A stretch of 64,000 bases of DNA from Methanobacterium sp. GTDB taxonomy: Archaea > Methanobacteriota > Methanobacteria > Methanobacteriales > Methanobacteriaceae. Positions 34,698 to 44,310 of the stretch are shown piece after piece (within the stretch, counting starts at the first letter, position 1; every line of letters starts with the position of its first letter). Where the stretch lies: contig JACRPY010000004.1 in the NCBI GenBank assembly GCA_016222945.1, forward strand, positions 466,268-530,267, written 5' to 3'. The notes beneath the pieces are model-generated. The model was not told where the DNA came from. It worked only from the letters and a program-made list of their open reading frames with translations, and made no database searches. The position numbers and the translations under genes were made by a program.

Positions 34698-37148
34698 TTA
34701 GTTCTGTTTGGATACTGTGGAATAACCGTCGATTTTTTCCACTTTGAAAACATTGTCTGCAAAACTTCCTAGCTCTCTTTCATGGGAAACAAGAATAACT
34801 TGAGGGCATTTCAGTTCATTTAAAATTTCTCTAACTTTGTATAATTGTTCTCTGCTAAATCCATCAGTTGGTTCATCCAATATTAATAAATTGGATTTCA
34901 TTCCTGTAGAAACGTGCTGAACTACATTATTTAAAGCTAAACGGTAAGCTAAAGCCACACTGGTCTTTTCACCACCACTTAAATAATTAATATCTTGTTC
35001 AAACCCATCTTGTTCTACAATTGGGGTGAATTCTTCATCAATTTTTGCATTTTTGGAAGTATCTTCAATTAGAATGTTAAACCATTTTTGGAAATTATCA
35101 TTAAACTCCTCAAACCTTTTTTGCATCACATGTTTTTCTATCAAGCTGAGTGTTGGAATCAAGTAGTCATTAACCCAAATATGATAATCATTGCACTTAC
35201 TCAACTGTTTAGTGAGACTTTCCTTTCTCGCTATCTCATCTCTAACTTTTGATATGTCCTCAAGCAATTTTTCCATTAAAGTTTTAGCTGAAGCCATATT
35301 TTCTTTGATTAATTGCATTTGGGAAACTGTCTTTTCATATTCCAATTTTGATTCAACAATTTTAGGTGGAACATTTGCTAATTCTGCTGATTTTTCTTCA
35401 AATTTAGATAAATCCTGTTTTAAATCATTGATTTCATTAGTAAGAACATTGATAGACTCTTTATTCAATTTTATTTTAGCAAGATTTTTTTTAAGTTGAT
35501 ATTTAATGTTTTCCAATTCTTTTTGGCTTCTATTATATTCTTTAAGTTTATCCATTAAAACTTCAAAATGATTTATATAATCCTCGATTTCATCAAAATC
35601 AGTGTGATATTCCGTTATTGATTCTAAATTTATATCAAGGCTGCTTATTTTTTCTTTTATAGAAATAATTTTATTTTTCACCTTTTCTAAATTTGATACT
35701 TTTTCTGTAAGGAATTTCAAATCATTTAAATTATTTTCAAGATTTTTTAATTCTTTTTCATACTGCTTTAATTCTTCTTTTCCTTTTTCTTCAACATGAC
35801 TTAACATTCGGTTTTCAGAATCAATTTTTCTAATACTTGTGTCGCTTTCAGTCTTCAAATTCTTTTTATGTTCTTCATTTAATGTACTACCGCAAATAGG
35901 ACATAAATCCCCTAAACCATCTAAATTTTCCAATTTTTCAGTGATATCTGATTTTTTAGCCTCTAACTTGTATATCTTTTTAGAAACTATTTGCAACTGT
36001 TCTTTATGGGAATCCACTAAATTGGATTGTTCTTCTATTTTAAGTTTTAATGATTCTTGTTCATTCTGAAGGTCTTTAGAAACTTTTTTTTTCTCATTTC
36101 CAAGCTCATTTTCGAAGGATTGCCTATTATCATTTAACATAACTAAATTAGAGGTTAAACTGTCACGATCTTTGACGATCTTTTTAATTGCAGCTAATTT
36201 ACCACTTAGATCCTCTTCAGTTTCATTAGTTGGCTTTTTAATCTTTTCAATCTTTTCAATTTGTAAGATAAATTTCAGCCTATTTTCTTCTTCTGCATTT
36301 TTAATTTCATCTTGATATTTGATTGATAACTCTTCTTTATCTTTTATTTGCTTTTTTAAATGAGGAATTTCAGCCTGTATTTTTTTTAGTTCCAGTTCTG
36401 ACTCTTGTAACTTTTCAAGTGCTTCATTTTGCTCTTTAAGTAGTTTTTCAAGTTCTTCTTTACTAACTTTGAATTTGGCCAGCTTATTTTCATTTTCTTC
36501 TAATTTTCCTTTTAAAATAAACAAATCCTGCTTTTTTTCATCTAAATCTGCTGTTTTAGCCTTTAATTCAATAACTTTATCTTTTATTGACCGAGATATT
36601 AAATTTGCATTTTCTGCTGCGATTTTATAATCTTCTATTCCAAAGGCTTTTCTTAAAGTTTGAAGTCTATCATCTGGTTTTTGAGATAGTATATATTTCA
36701 TCTCTTCTTGAGGAGTATAAACTGCATATCTAAATATCACGCTTTGGGCTCTTGGATTAAGTGGTTCTTTAAAATTAAGAATATCTAAAACTTTTTCCTT
36801 GATTTCTGAAGCTGATAAATGAATTTTTTTACCATTAATACCTAAAAGACCCTTATCTTGCCTTACAGAGCCATCCTTTTCATTTCTTATAAGAGTTCTT
36901 CTAATTTGATAATTATTATTTCCCACCATGAATTCTAAAAGTACTGATCCATTTTTAGAGCCTTTACGAAGTATTGAATCACCTTTTTGGTTTCCAAGAC
37001 CAAAAAGAGCAAATTCAATTGCCATTAATATTGTAGATTTCCCAGAACCAATATCTCCTTCAAATAAAGAGGTTCCCATAGGGAATTCTATTGGTTTATG
37101 GTTTTTGTAGCTCCTTATATTAGTCATGGAAAGTGTCTTAAAAATCAT
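34698..37148 (-). CDS. rad50: DNA double-strand break repair ATPase Rad50
   Basis: An SMC-like protein of 816 residues. The Walker A motif GDIGSGKST is near residue 34. Two long coiled coils flank the zinc hook LCPICGS near residue 417. The C-terminal part has the signature YLSGGEKTSVALA and Walker B LLILDEPTDGF. With Mre11 it tethers and processes DNA ends. It is the last gene of the four-gene minus-strand operon nurA-herA-mre11-rad50 and starts right after the mre11 stop. Length and motifs are complete. Confidence 0.95.
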   Translation of the reverse strand: MIFKTLSMTNIRSYKNHKPIEFPMGTSLFEGDIGSGKSTILMAIEFALFGLGNQKGDSILRKGSKNGSVLLEFMVGNNNYQIRRTLIRNEKDGSVRQDKGLLGINGKKIHLSASEIKEKVLDILNFKEPLNPRAQSVIFRYAVYTPQEEMKYILSQKPDDRLQTLRKAFGIEDYKIAAENANLISRSIKDKVIELKAKTADLDEKKQDLFILKGKLEENENKLAKFKVSKEELEKLLKEQNEALEKLQESELELKKIQAEIPHLKKQIKDKEELSIKYQDEIKNAEEENRLKFILQIEKIEKIKKPTNETEEDLSGKLAAIKKIVKDRDSLTSNLVMLNDNRQSFENELGNEKKKVSKDLQNEQESLKLKIEEQSNLVDSHKEQLQIVSKKIYKLEAKKSDITEKLENLDGLGDLCPICGSTLNEEHKKNLKTESDTSIRKIDSENRMLSHVEEKGKEELKQYEKELKNLENNLNDLKFLTEKVSNLEKVKNKIISIKEKISSLDINLESITEYHTDFDEIEDYINHFEVLMDKLKEYNRSQKELENIKYQLKKNLAKIKLNKESINVLTNEINDLKQDLSKFEEKSAELANVPPKIVESKLEYEKTVSQMQLIKENMASAKTLMEKLLEDISKVRDEIARKESLTKQLSKCNDYHIWVNDYLIPTLSLIEKHVMQKRFEEFNDNFQKWFNILIEDTSKNAKIDEEFTPIVEQDGFEQDINYLSGGEKTSVALAYRLALNNVVQHVSTGMKSNLLILDEPTDGFSREQLYKVREILNELKCPQVILVSHERELGSFADNVFKVEKIDGYSTVSKQN

Positions 37149-37149
37149 T

Positions 37150-38418
37150 TTAATTACTCTCCAAATCTAATACTTCTAATGATTCATTTAAAATTCTATT
37201 ATGATAATCTAATTTCTTTTCATTAGGTTTTGGGCTTTGTCTTATGGTTTTCATCAGTTCTAAGGCAATTTGTGCACCACTACGGCCATTCAATTGTTTC
37301 TGCATCACTTCTATGTTACTAACATTTTCCAGGAGCAAATTTTCCTCTATCTCTGCTGTAGTTTCACCTTTAACCCTAATTTCTGAAAATTCTTTAGAAA
37401 CAAGGCCATGATGATTAATACTAACATGAATAGCTCCCGCTTCCCTTATAATTCGCCTAATCTCATAAAAATTAATATCAGATGTTTTACCTCCTGATAA
37501 TTCTCCTTTGACCTTTATAATAACTATTTTATCATCTAATGATTTCTTTTTTATTTTAGATAGTATTTCTTCATATAATTGATTAGAATTTTTATGATTG
37601 GCTTCAAATTGCATAAATTCATATTTAGCAATGTTTAATTCGTGAAATTTAACATTAGATATTTTTTCATCAAATTCCACAATAAAAAAACCTCTTTTTT
37701 CTCCTTTAGCATTCATTTCTAAATCTTTAGGATATCCAGCAAAAGGAGGCCCAGAATAAGCGACAACCCCATGGTTTTCAAACTTATTTTCACATATCTG
37801 TTTGTGTATGTGCCCGCCAGCATAGTAATCAAAATTTTTAGGCAATAATTTAATATCAATACCATCCATTTTAGATAAAAAATCAGGTAACAAAGTCTTT
37901 ATTGCAGTGTGAAAAACGAATATTTTAAATCCTTCTTCATTTTCAAGACTTCTCCTATCTAACATACTATAATAAGTATCATCAATACCCATTTTCCGCC
38001 CAGATATACCTGTTAACTTAGCATTAGTTTTTTCATCAGTTGTAAAATTTAATTTAATCTTTTCTTCTCCAAAATCATCTTTAATAACCCTGGCATCAAA
38101 TAGTTTTTTCAATAATCCGCTTTCAGTTATTACATCAATAATAGATGTTTCATTAGGGCTGAAATCATGGCTACCATAATTAATATAAACAGTAATGCCT
38201 TTCTCTTTTACTTGTTTTAATTTTCCTACAGCTTCTTTAACAACACCCATGTCTGGAAGATTTGAATGGAACAAATCACCAGCAATAATTATAAAATCAA
38301 CTTTTTCTTCTAAACATACATCTAAACATTGTTTAAATGCATTTATTTCTAATTTTTTTAATTCAGGGTATTTTTGAGCACCTAAATGGCAATCAGCAAG
38401 ATGAGCAAATTTGTACAT
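37150..38418 (-). CDS. mre11: DNA double-strand break repair nuclease Mre11
   Basis: A 422-residue calcineurin-like phosphoesterase. Motif I is DCHLGA (Asp8-x-His10), motif [11 protein letters not shown], motif III reads NYGSHDFSP, and motif V is the GGHIHKQ pair. Motif III is normally GNHD; here Ser replaces the metal-binding Asn. It is the nuclease partner of Rad50 and creates 3' overhangs with HerA and NurA. It ends one base before rad50 and begins 6 bases after herA. The unusual motif III may lower or alter the metal site but the other motifs are intact. Confidence 0.92.
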   Translation of the reverse strand: MYKFAHLADCHLGAQKYPELKKLEINAFKQCLDVCLEEKVDFIIIAGDLFHSNLPDMGVVKEAVGKLKQVKEKGITVYINYGSHDFSPNETSIIDVITESGLLKKLFDARVIKDDFGEEKIKLNFTTDEKTNAKLTGISGRKMGIDDTYYSMLDRRSLENEEGFKIFVFHTAIKTLLPDFLSKMDGIDIKLLPKNFDYYAGGHIHKQICENKFENHGVVAYSGPPFAGYPKDLEMNAKGEKRGFFIVEFDEKISNVKFHELNIAKYEFMQFEANHKNSNQLYEEILSKIKKKSLDDKIVIIKVKGELSGGKTSDINFYEIRRIIREAGAIHVSINHHGLVSKEFSEIRVKGETTAEIEENLLLENVSNIEVMQKQLNGRSGAQIALELMKTIRQSPKPNEKKLDYHNRILNESLEVLDLESN

Positions 38419-38424
38419 GTCATA

Positions 38425-40077
38425 TCAACCTATAAGTTCTGTTTCACCCTCTATTTCAGGTTCTTTGGGCATTTTTTGTATATATTCATCAACAAATTTT
38501 TCAAATTCAGGAGTGTATATTGGAATAGCAAATCTTGTGAAAACACTGCTTACTATGGCTTCACCCTTATCTAAACTTGCAATTATCCTATTATCATCAG
38601 AAAGGTCTTGGGACGCACTATCTATTATAGCTGACCTTTCAAGAGACATTTCATTTCCTAAAATAATCTTTGTATTCATATTAGCTAAAATTGGCCGTGG
38701 AATAACACTTGATAACTGGGTAATTGCAATTAAACCTATTTTGAATTTTCTTCCTTCTCTAGCTATCGTACCATAAATATTGTTTCCTCCATGGCTTTCT
38801 AAAGCATCCTTTCCTAAAACCCTCGGAGCTTCTTCAATCACGATACTAATCACAGGCTTGGATTTTAAATCAACCGAATTATACCTTTTATATCTGTTGA
38901 AAATATTGCTAGATATGATACTTCCTACAAACAGTTCTTCAAAGTCGCTCAGCTTTGAACTGTCAATAATCACTATTTTTCCATTTTCAAGAGCTTCAAT
39001 AATGTCATTAATTGTGGATAAGCCTGAATCGCCACCTATAAACAGATTGCTTTTATATGTGCATTTCCCGTCAGGATAATATATATCTGAAATAGAACAA
39101 ATTCCAAGCTTAGTTTCAATTTTTCTCTTTAAAACATCTGCAGTAGTTTCATTAATACCTAACATTTTAAGAGTTTGCTTATCTTTTCCTTTTGCAACTT
39201 CTTTTATCCAATTTTCACCATATTTATTATAAAACATTCTCATGGCTTCTTTTTGAGCAGAAGAGAATCCACCTATTCCACTAAAATGATTAGGCCTTAT
39301 TTTTTTAATATTTATGGCTAATGTTTGTGCACTCTCATTATTACTATCTGGAGAATAATATTCTAACTTTTCATCTTTTTTAGGATGATTACGTAGCCCT
39401 TTTCTCACATTATCCCCGTAATATTCATTGTGAGGATCTAAAACCAGTATTCCTGCGCCTTCTGAATCTAAAATACTCCAAAGCATTACCCTAACTAAAT
39501 TACTCTTTCCTCGACCAGTAGTTGCGGGTATTAAGATGTGATGTGTTAAAGATTTGATTAAATCAATGTATACTTTAACATCTTCTTTTGTAGTTGAACC
39601 ACTCCTGAGATCTCCTAAATAAATTGAATTTTCAATATTCTCAGGTTCTAAAAATTTCAAATCAGACTTTTCTATAGATCTAATAGGACTAAAAAAATCA
39701 GGTAATCTTTTAGGGCTTTTAGTGATGTATCCTGGTTTTTTATCTTTTTCATTTTCATTATTATTTTCTTGAACATGGAGCAGAGATTTAGCTCTACCCA
39801 ACACATAATTAGTCAATTCAGGTTCCATAAACCCTAAATCAGGATTATATCCTTCTAATTCCATTCCTGAAAGAAGTTCATGAGTTGATTGGGGAGCTTG
39901 ACTTCGATATTCAATATCTTTAATTTGAAGAATAGAATAATCCCTTATATTTTTATTTGCTGCTTTAGATGCGCTTTCAACAATTAAAAGTTCACCTAAT
40001 TCTAAATTTTCACCAGTTTTTTCTCTGATAATAATATCTTTCAATCCGCCGCCTATAATCTGACCTCTTTTGTTCAT
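38425..40077 (-). CDS. herA: DNA double-strand break repair helicase HerA
   Basis: A 550-residue FtsK-like hexameric translocase. The N-terminal HAS-barrel region begins [22 protein letters not shown]. Walker A is [10 protein letters not shown] (near residue 186), Walker B is [13 protein letters not shown], and [10 protein letters not shown] precedes the arginine-finger region [17 protein letters not shown]. HerA moves along duplex DNA and feeds the NurA nuclease. It is the second gene of the operon, 18 bases after nurA, with GGGGCAGG upstream as a ribosome-binding site. Confidence 0.95.
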   Translation of the reverse strand: MNKRGQIIGGGLKDIIIREKTGENLELGELLIVESASKAANKNIRDYSILQIKDIEYRSQAPQSTHELLSGMELEGYNPDLGFMEPELTNYVLGRAKSLLHVQENNNENEKDKKPGYITKSPKRLPDFFSPIRSIEKSDLKFLEPENIENSIYLGDLRSGSTTKEDVKVYIDLIKSLTHHILIPATTGRGKSNLVRVMLWSILDSEGAGILVLDPHNEYYGDNVRKGLRNHPKKDEKLEYYSPDSNNESAQTLAINIKKIRPNHFSGIGGFSSAQKEAMRMFYNKYGENWIKEVAKGKDKQTLKMLGINETTADVLKRKIETKLGICSISDIYYPDGKCTYKSNLFIGGDSGLSTINDIIEALENGKIVIIDSSKLSDFEELFVGSIISSNIFNRYKRYNSVDLKSKPVISIVIEEAPRVLGKDALESHGGNNIYGTIAREGRKFKIGLIAITQLSSVIPRPILANMNTKIILGNEMSLERSAIIDSASQDLSDDNRIIASLDKGEAIVSSVFTRFAIPIYTPEFEKFVDEYIQKMPKEPEIEGETELIG

Positions 40078-40095
40078 CTACGCCTGCCCCCAACG

Positions 40096-41205
40096 TTATT
40101 GTCCATCCAACTTTTCATGAGTGTTAATAATTTTAATAAGAGGATTGGTTCTTGACCAAAGCCCCATCCTTGAAAGTTCAGAATATAATTTAGTTTTATA
40201 ACCTTCCATCTCTTCATTTTTAACTCTTGCCCATAAATCCGCCTCAATGAGGCCATAAGGATAGCCCGGAACTTTAATATCTCTGGAATAATCAGCAATA
40301 CATGAAACTATTTCAAATATTTCTTTTTCACTCATAGTATCTGCTTGTTCTTTAAATATTTCAAATCTAAATGCTGTATGGGCATGTTTATTCAATTTCA
40401 CAACCATGATAACTGCATTATGCTCACGATTCTTTTCTTTACTCCGCGCCACAGGATAATAACACCATTTATCGTATTTAATATTTGAATCTTCTACCAA
40501 TCTTTGAATAGAATCAATAAGAGAAACTTGAGTATCAGTAGTTAATCTACATGTTTTAGACAACCCCGTGAAAATCACATCTTTCTCCATCGCTTTCCTA
40601 AAAGCTTTTTCCACATATTTATATTCATTTTGATGACCTGTTTGCAAAGATCCGTCTCTTAAGATGATATCTCCTGATTCAAGCTCTAAATCTATGACTT
40701 TCTCGGCAATTTTCCATTCTGCGAATCTTCGAGCCATTGATGCCATTCTATCCATTCCTGCTTGTGTTCCTGCATCTACATTTTCTTCTCGGGCCTTAGT
40801 ATAAAGATCTCTTTCATCAGGTAAAAATTCGTTGAATTTATCCTTAACTGGCCTTATTTTTGTTTCAAAAAAGATATTTTTATCCTCCAATTTAGAAGAA
40901 GTATATGAAAGAAAATCAATTCTTTGAGGAATTCCAGATTGGAGTAAAAATCGTTTATTATTTTTAAATATACTGAAATATATACGGTTTAATTGCACTG
41001 AGTAAATTGGAGAAGGTAATATTTCCTGGTTTCCCCCATCAACGAATGCAATTTTTCTATTGGAGTTAGCTGAATTAATTTGATGGAAATTTTTTTTATT
41101 TAAGGGATATGACTGGTAATCAGAATCACTGAAATAAGGATCTCCCAATTCCCTTTCAGATAAATCTAAACTCAAAATTTCAGCAATTTCTTTTATGCTC
41201 TTCAT
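40096..41205 (-). CDS. nurA: DNA double-strand break repair nuclease NurA
   Basis: A 369-residue RNase H-like nuclease. The N-terminal acidic motif IAFVDGGNQEI and the second ILRDGSLQTG supply the manganese-binding Asp residues; GYPYGLIEAD follows near the end. It works with the HerA motor encoded next to resect 5' strands for recombination. It is the first gene of the minus-strand operon; its promoter region (41206-41449) is shared with the divergent winged-helix gene. Confidence 0.92.
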   Translation of the reverse strand: MKSIKEIAEILSLDLSERELGDPYFSDSDYQSYPLNKKNFHQINSANSNRKIAFVDGGNQEILPSPIYSVQLNRIYFSIFKNNKRFLLQSGIPQRIDFLSYTSSKLEDKNIFFETKIRPVKDKFNEFLPDERDLYTKAREENVDAGTQAGMDRMASMARRFAEWKIAEKVIDLELESGDIILRDGSLQTGHQNEYKYVEKAFRKAMEKDVIFTGLSKTCRLTTDTQVSLIDSIQRLVEDSNIKYDKWCYYPVARSKEKNREHNAVIMVVKLNKHAHTAFRFEIFKEQADTMSEKEIFEIVSCIADYSRDIKVPGYPYGLIEADLWARVKNEEMEGYKTKLYSELSRMGLWSRTNPLIKIINTHEKLDGQ

Positions 41206-41449
41206 GATGAAGTCACTCTTTTTTATATTAATTAATTGTTCTTTAATGTTATGAGTAGTACTTATATTTTTAGCCTTTTCCCTTATTTACATTAGTATTC
41301 AAAGAGAATTTTAAAAACGCAATAATAACATTTTTAAGATTGTTCAAAATTGTTATGTGCCTATTTTTAACCATATCTTTGGTAAAAATTAATTTTTGTT
41401 TAATCATTATCAGTTAAAAATAAGTAAAAGAGAATCCAAATCCTTTCTT

Positions 41450-41911
41450 ATGATTACAATCACTAAAAAAGAGAATCTCATTTTAAACCAGATCAAATAT
41501 TTAAAAGCAGAATATAGTGATGGCGTACCATATAACATTTTAAAATTGAATTTAGATATATCTGAAACTGATCTTAAAGATATACTAAATAATCTTGAAA
41601 ATAAAGGACTCATTTCTAAAATTGACAATTATATCAAAATTCAAAGAGTTGAAAATGAAATTAATGTTGTAAAATCCCGAAAAGAGGTTATAAAAGAGGA
41701 TCTTAACCAAAGTGAAGGTAAAGCATTCAAGATTATCCAAAGTTTAGCAGGAGATAAAGGTATAGTATCCAGACATATTTTAGAGGGAAACTTGCTTTAT
41801 GGTGATTTAAAATTAAGTAATCTTCAAATGTATCATTTAGTCATTGGACTTGAAAATAAAGGTTTAATAAAAAAAATTCAACTAAATGACGGTGAATATT
41901 ACTCATTGTAA
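41450..41911 (+). CDS. Tandem winged-helix DNA-binding protein
   Basis: A 153-residue protein from the ATG at 41450; the frame is open from a TTG at 41396. Two winged-helix units are visible, each ending with a similar wing segment: LENKGLISKIDNYIKI in the first and LENKGLIKKIQLNDGEYYSL in the second. The units are joined by a basic, helical linker (ENEINVVKSRKEVIKEDL). There is no ligand-binding domain. It is divergent from nurA and may regulate the repair operon or itself. No closer family assignment is possible. Confidence 0.65.
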   Translation: MITITKKENLILNQIKYLKAEYSDGVPYNILKLNLDISETDLKDILNNLENKGLISKIDNYIKIQRVENEINVVKSRKEVIKEDLNQSEGKAFKIIQSLAGDKGIVSRHILEGNLLYGDLKLSNLQMYHLVIGLENKGLIKKIQLNDGEYYSL

Positions 41912-42083
41912 TCATTTATATTCTATTAAATTATTTTAACGATTAATCCCGATTTTTTTTCAAAATACTGTTATTTAACTCTTTTACAATTATGAAAACA
42001 TGAATTTAAATAGAGATTAATTCTCAAAATAAATAAAAATTAAAAAAAAGTTAAAAGCTCAATTTTGAACTTTTATTTTCAAA

Positions 42084-42719
42084 TTATGCAGGTGTTAAAT
42101 ATTTAGGATCACCATTAACATGTTCTTTACCATGAACTATGCAGTAGTCAGCATCACAGCCGCCTTTACCCATATCACAGTAAAACATTCCTTCTGGACA
42201 TCCCTGCTGGTTTGTGTAGCTTAATGTATGGTACTTAGTGCAATGAGGACAATAATTTACATATGTTCCATGGTGAATGTTGTAATCTGTGTATAAACTA
42301 CATGAACATTTTCCATCTGCAGATACAGTATCTGGTGTTATTACAGGATTTCCTTCCACTGGATTGTATTTCGGTGTACTTGGTGTTGAGCTTGGTGGTG
42401 TGTAAACTGGAGTATATGTCTGCACATATTTGTAAACCCATTTAGTTCTCCACTTACCTTTGTATTTGTATCTTACTTTTACCTTGTATTTTGTAGCAGC
42501 TTTTACTTTTTTAGTGACTTTCTTTGCTTTTACTTTCTTCTTTGATGATTTAATTGTTTTTATGGATGCCCCTGCATTTACATTCAGTTTATTTTCGTTT
42601 AAACCAATTTTATCATTACTATTGGGTGCAACTTGGTTTTCTGTCCCTCCAACTAAAGGGAAAATACATACAACCATGCCTAATACAAGTAGCAGTGCGC
42701 ATGCAGATTGTCGCTTAAT
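42084..42719 (-). CDS. Secreted Cys-rich surface protein, paralog 1, probable ATT start
   Basis: About 211 residues if read from the ATT at 42719. No ATG, GTG or TTG lies between the upstream stop and the GGAGG ribosome-binding site. The first in-frame ATG (42677) falls inside the signal peptide and would destroy it. The signal is KRQSACALLLVLGMVVC with cleavage near VGG. A basic Lys/Tyr linker (KKVKAATKYKVKVRYKYK) follows, then a Pro-rich segment, then a Cys-rich domain with CSCSLYTDYNIHHGTYVNYC, PEGMFYC and CDADYCIVHGK. The domain is nearly identical to that of the next gene. It may bind metal and pseudomurein; the function is unknown. Confidence 0.75.
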   Translation of the reverse strand: MKRQSACALLLVLGMVVCIFPLVGGTENQVAPNSNDKIGLNENKLNVNAGASIKTIKSSKKKVKAKKVTKKVKAATKYKVKVRYKYKGKWRTKWVYKYVQTYTPVYTPPSSTPSTPKYNPVEGNPVITPDTVSADGKCSCSLYTDYNIHHGTYVNYCPHCTKYHTLSYTNQQGCPEGMFYCDMGKGGCDADYCIVHGKEHVNGDPKYLTPA

Positions 42720-42726
42720 AATACCG

Positions 42727-42731
42727 CCTCC
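42727..42731 (-). promoter_or_regulatory. Ribosome-binding site that places the ATT start of paralog 1
   Basis: GGAGG on the minus strand, 7 bases before the ATT at 42719 (GGAGGCGGTATTATT). A second ATT (42722) is 4 bases away. The paralog at 43743 has the same site, spacing and ATT. Confidence 0.65.
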
Positions 42732-43189
42732 TTGTCCAATGCATTAAATATGTAAAATTAGGACATTTTGGGCTGTTAATACATCTTTTGTATATTACAT
42801 ATAAATCTTATTATATACTTTTTTAAAAAATAAGCCCATATATTCTTTTTTTCAAAATTTAACGCCATATTTAGTGGTATTTTAATAAAAAACCCATGAT
42901 CAATTTGCTCTAATCTGCTTTTTAATAAGTTATACTGTATTAAAACAATATTTTCTTAAAACACGACGATTTAAAGCTCTTTTTTTAGTTATTATATTAT
43001 AAACGAGCTTTTAATTTTATGATGTAATCCATTATATAAAAATAAGAATATTAAACATTTTATTTTAAAAAAGAAGAAAATACTCAATTTTTTATGTGAA
43101 AATAACTGTTAATACAATATTTACAAATTATTTAATTTAAATAAAAATAAAGAAAATAGAAACCAATTCTTTGCATTAATTTAGGTTTC
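42732..43189 (-). promoter_or_regulatory. AT-rich spacer with the promoter of paralog 1
   Basis: About 460 bases without a credible gene. On the minus strand a TATA-like box (TTTATATGTAA, about 42796-42806) and the motif AAAATGTCC (42761-42769) precede the Cys-rich gene. Both have counterparts in front of the second paralog. The remainder is very AT-rich and shows nothing further. Confidence 0.45.
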
Positions 43190-43735
43190 TTAAGCTGGTG
43201 TTAAATATTTAGAGCCACTATAAGTATGTGATTTACCGTGAACAATACAATAGTCAGCATCACAGCCGCCTTTATTTCTATCACAATAAAACATTCCTTC
43301 AGGACATCCCTGCCCGTTTGTGTAGCTTATAGTTCCATATTTATTACAGTAAGGGCAATAATTAACCCATGTACCTGTATGGACATTATAATCTGTATGT
43401 AAGCTACAAGAACATTTAGCATTTGCAGATACTGTTTGAGGGACAATTTGAGGATTACCCTGCACTATACTACTCGCTTTCACTTTTTTATATTTATATC
43501 TGGACTTTTTGTACTTGTATGCTGCTTTAACTTTTTTGTAGCTCGTTTTTTTATATTTATAACTTTTTTTAACTTTAGATTTTTTAGCTGCATTTACTTC
43601 TAAAACGCTTTTATCGCTTAAAATTATTTGCGTGTTTGAAGAAGTATTTTGGCTTTCCGCTGCTCCTACTGAAGGGAAAACTGACATTGCTATGGCTAAA
43701 ACCAATATTAACGCACTCTTTGATTTCCACGTAAT
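43190..43735 (-). CDS. Secreted Cys-rich surface protein, paralog 2, probable ATT start
   Basis: 181 residues if read from the ATT at 43735, which stands 7 bases after GGAGG exactly as in paralog 1. The frame is open further upstream to 43840, but an ATG there would put the GGAGG inside the coding region and bury the signal peptide. The signal peptide is WKSKSALILVLAIAMSVF with cleavage near VGAAES. The Lys/Tyr linker is here KKSYKYKKTSYKKVKAAYKY, and the C-terminal domain has the same Cys pattern (CSCSLHTDYN, YCPYCNKYG, PEGMFYC, CDADYC) and the same ending YLTPA. Lack of the Pro-rich segment makes it shorter. The role is unknown. Confidence 0.75.
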   Translation of the reverse strand: MTWKSKSALILVLAIAMSVFPSVGAAESQNTSSNTQIILSDKSVLEVNAAKKSKVKKSYKYKKTSYKKVKAAYKYKKSRYKYKKVKASSIVQGNPQIVPQTVSANAKCSCSLHTDYNVHTGTWVNYCPYCNKYGTISYTNGQGCPEGMFYCDRNKGGCDADYCIVHGKSHTYSGSKYLTPA

Positions 43736-43742
43736 TATACCG

Positions 43743-43747
43743 CCTCC
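43743..43747 (-). promoter_or_regulatory. Ribosome-binding site that places the ATT start of paralog 2
   Basis: GGAGG on the minus strand, 7 bases before the ATT at 43735 (GGAGGCGGTATAATT), identical in arrangement to paralog 1. Confidence 0.65.
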
Positions 43748-44310
43748 GTGTCCCCTGTTTAAATAAATATTACATAGGGACATTTTGAAGTACTTAGTTA
43801 TAGTACGGACATATATAAAGATTGTGGTTTTATTTCTCAAATAAAGAGTTATTATAATCTTTTATTAGATTTAAAGCTCTTTAAAAAGATATTTTTATAA
43901 CAAATTTTTGATAAGGAGTCTTTGATCTTATTTCTATTAAATATGGTCCTATTAAACATTATTTTACAAAAATAACCCTCATGAATGCTTTTTTAAAATG
44001 TACCCTTATATTGAAATTTATTATAACACAGCCAAGAAACGCAACATAATGAATATCTTAAATTTCACCCTAATTTAAACCTATAACCCTCATAAAATTA
44101 AAATTAACCCATATAACTGTATATAACTTTGTTTTTTAAAAAAGTCATATTGATAGCATATAATTTATATAAATCATTTCCCCAGAGAATAAGTTAATAA
44201 AACCTATCTAAATTAAATATTTTCAAATACAAGTTAGCAATATTAAAAATACGGAAAATAATTATGATAATCATGTTTTTTACTAAAAATTTAAAATGGA
44301 GATAAAAATA
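43748..44310. promoter_or_regulatory. Long divergent spacer between paralog 2 and galE
   Basis: About 560 bases. On the minus strand AAAATGTCC (43778-43786) and TTTATATATG (about 43810-43819) form the promoter region of paralog 2, matching paralog 1. Further along, AACCCTCAT occurs twice with similar flanks (TAACCCTCATGAA near 43975 and TAACCCTCATAAA near 44088), possible binding sites. The GGAG of galE lies just before its ATG. I see no gene. Confidence 0.4.

Noticed and set aside
40074..40298. 74-codon minus-strand ORF overlapping the nurA end and herA start
   Set aside because: It is out of frame with both well-supported genes and is a shadow.
34698..41205. Defence-island reading of the HerA/NurA/Mre11/Rad50 cluster
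   Set aside because: The four genes form the standard archaeal DNA end-resection operon with complete motifs. There are no restriction, toxin or phage genes nearby.
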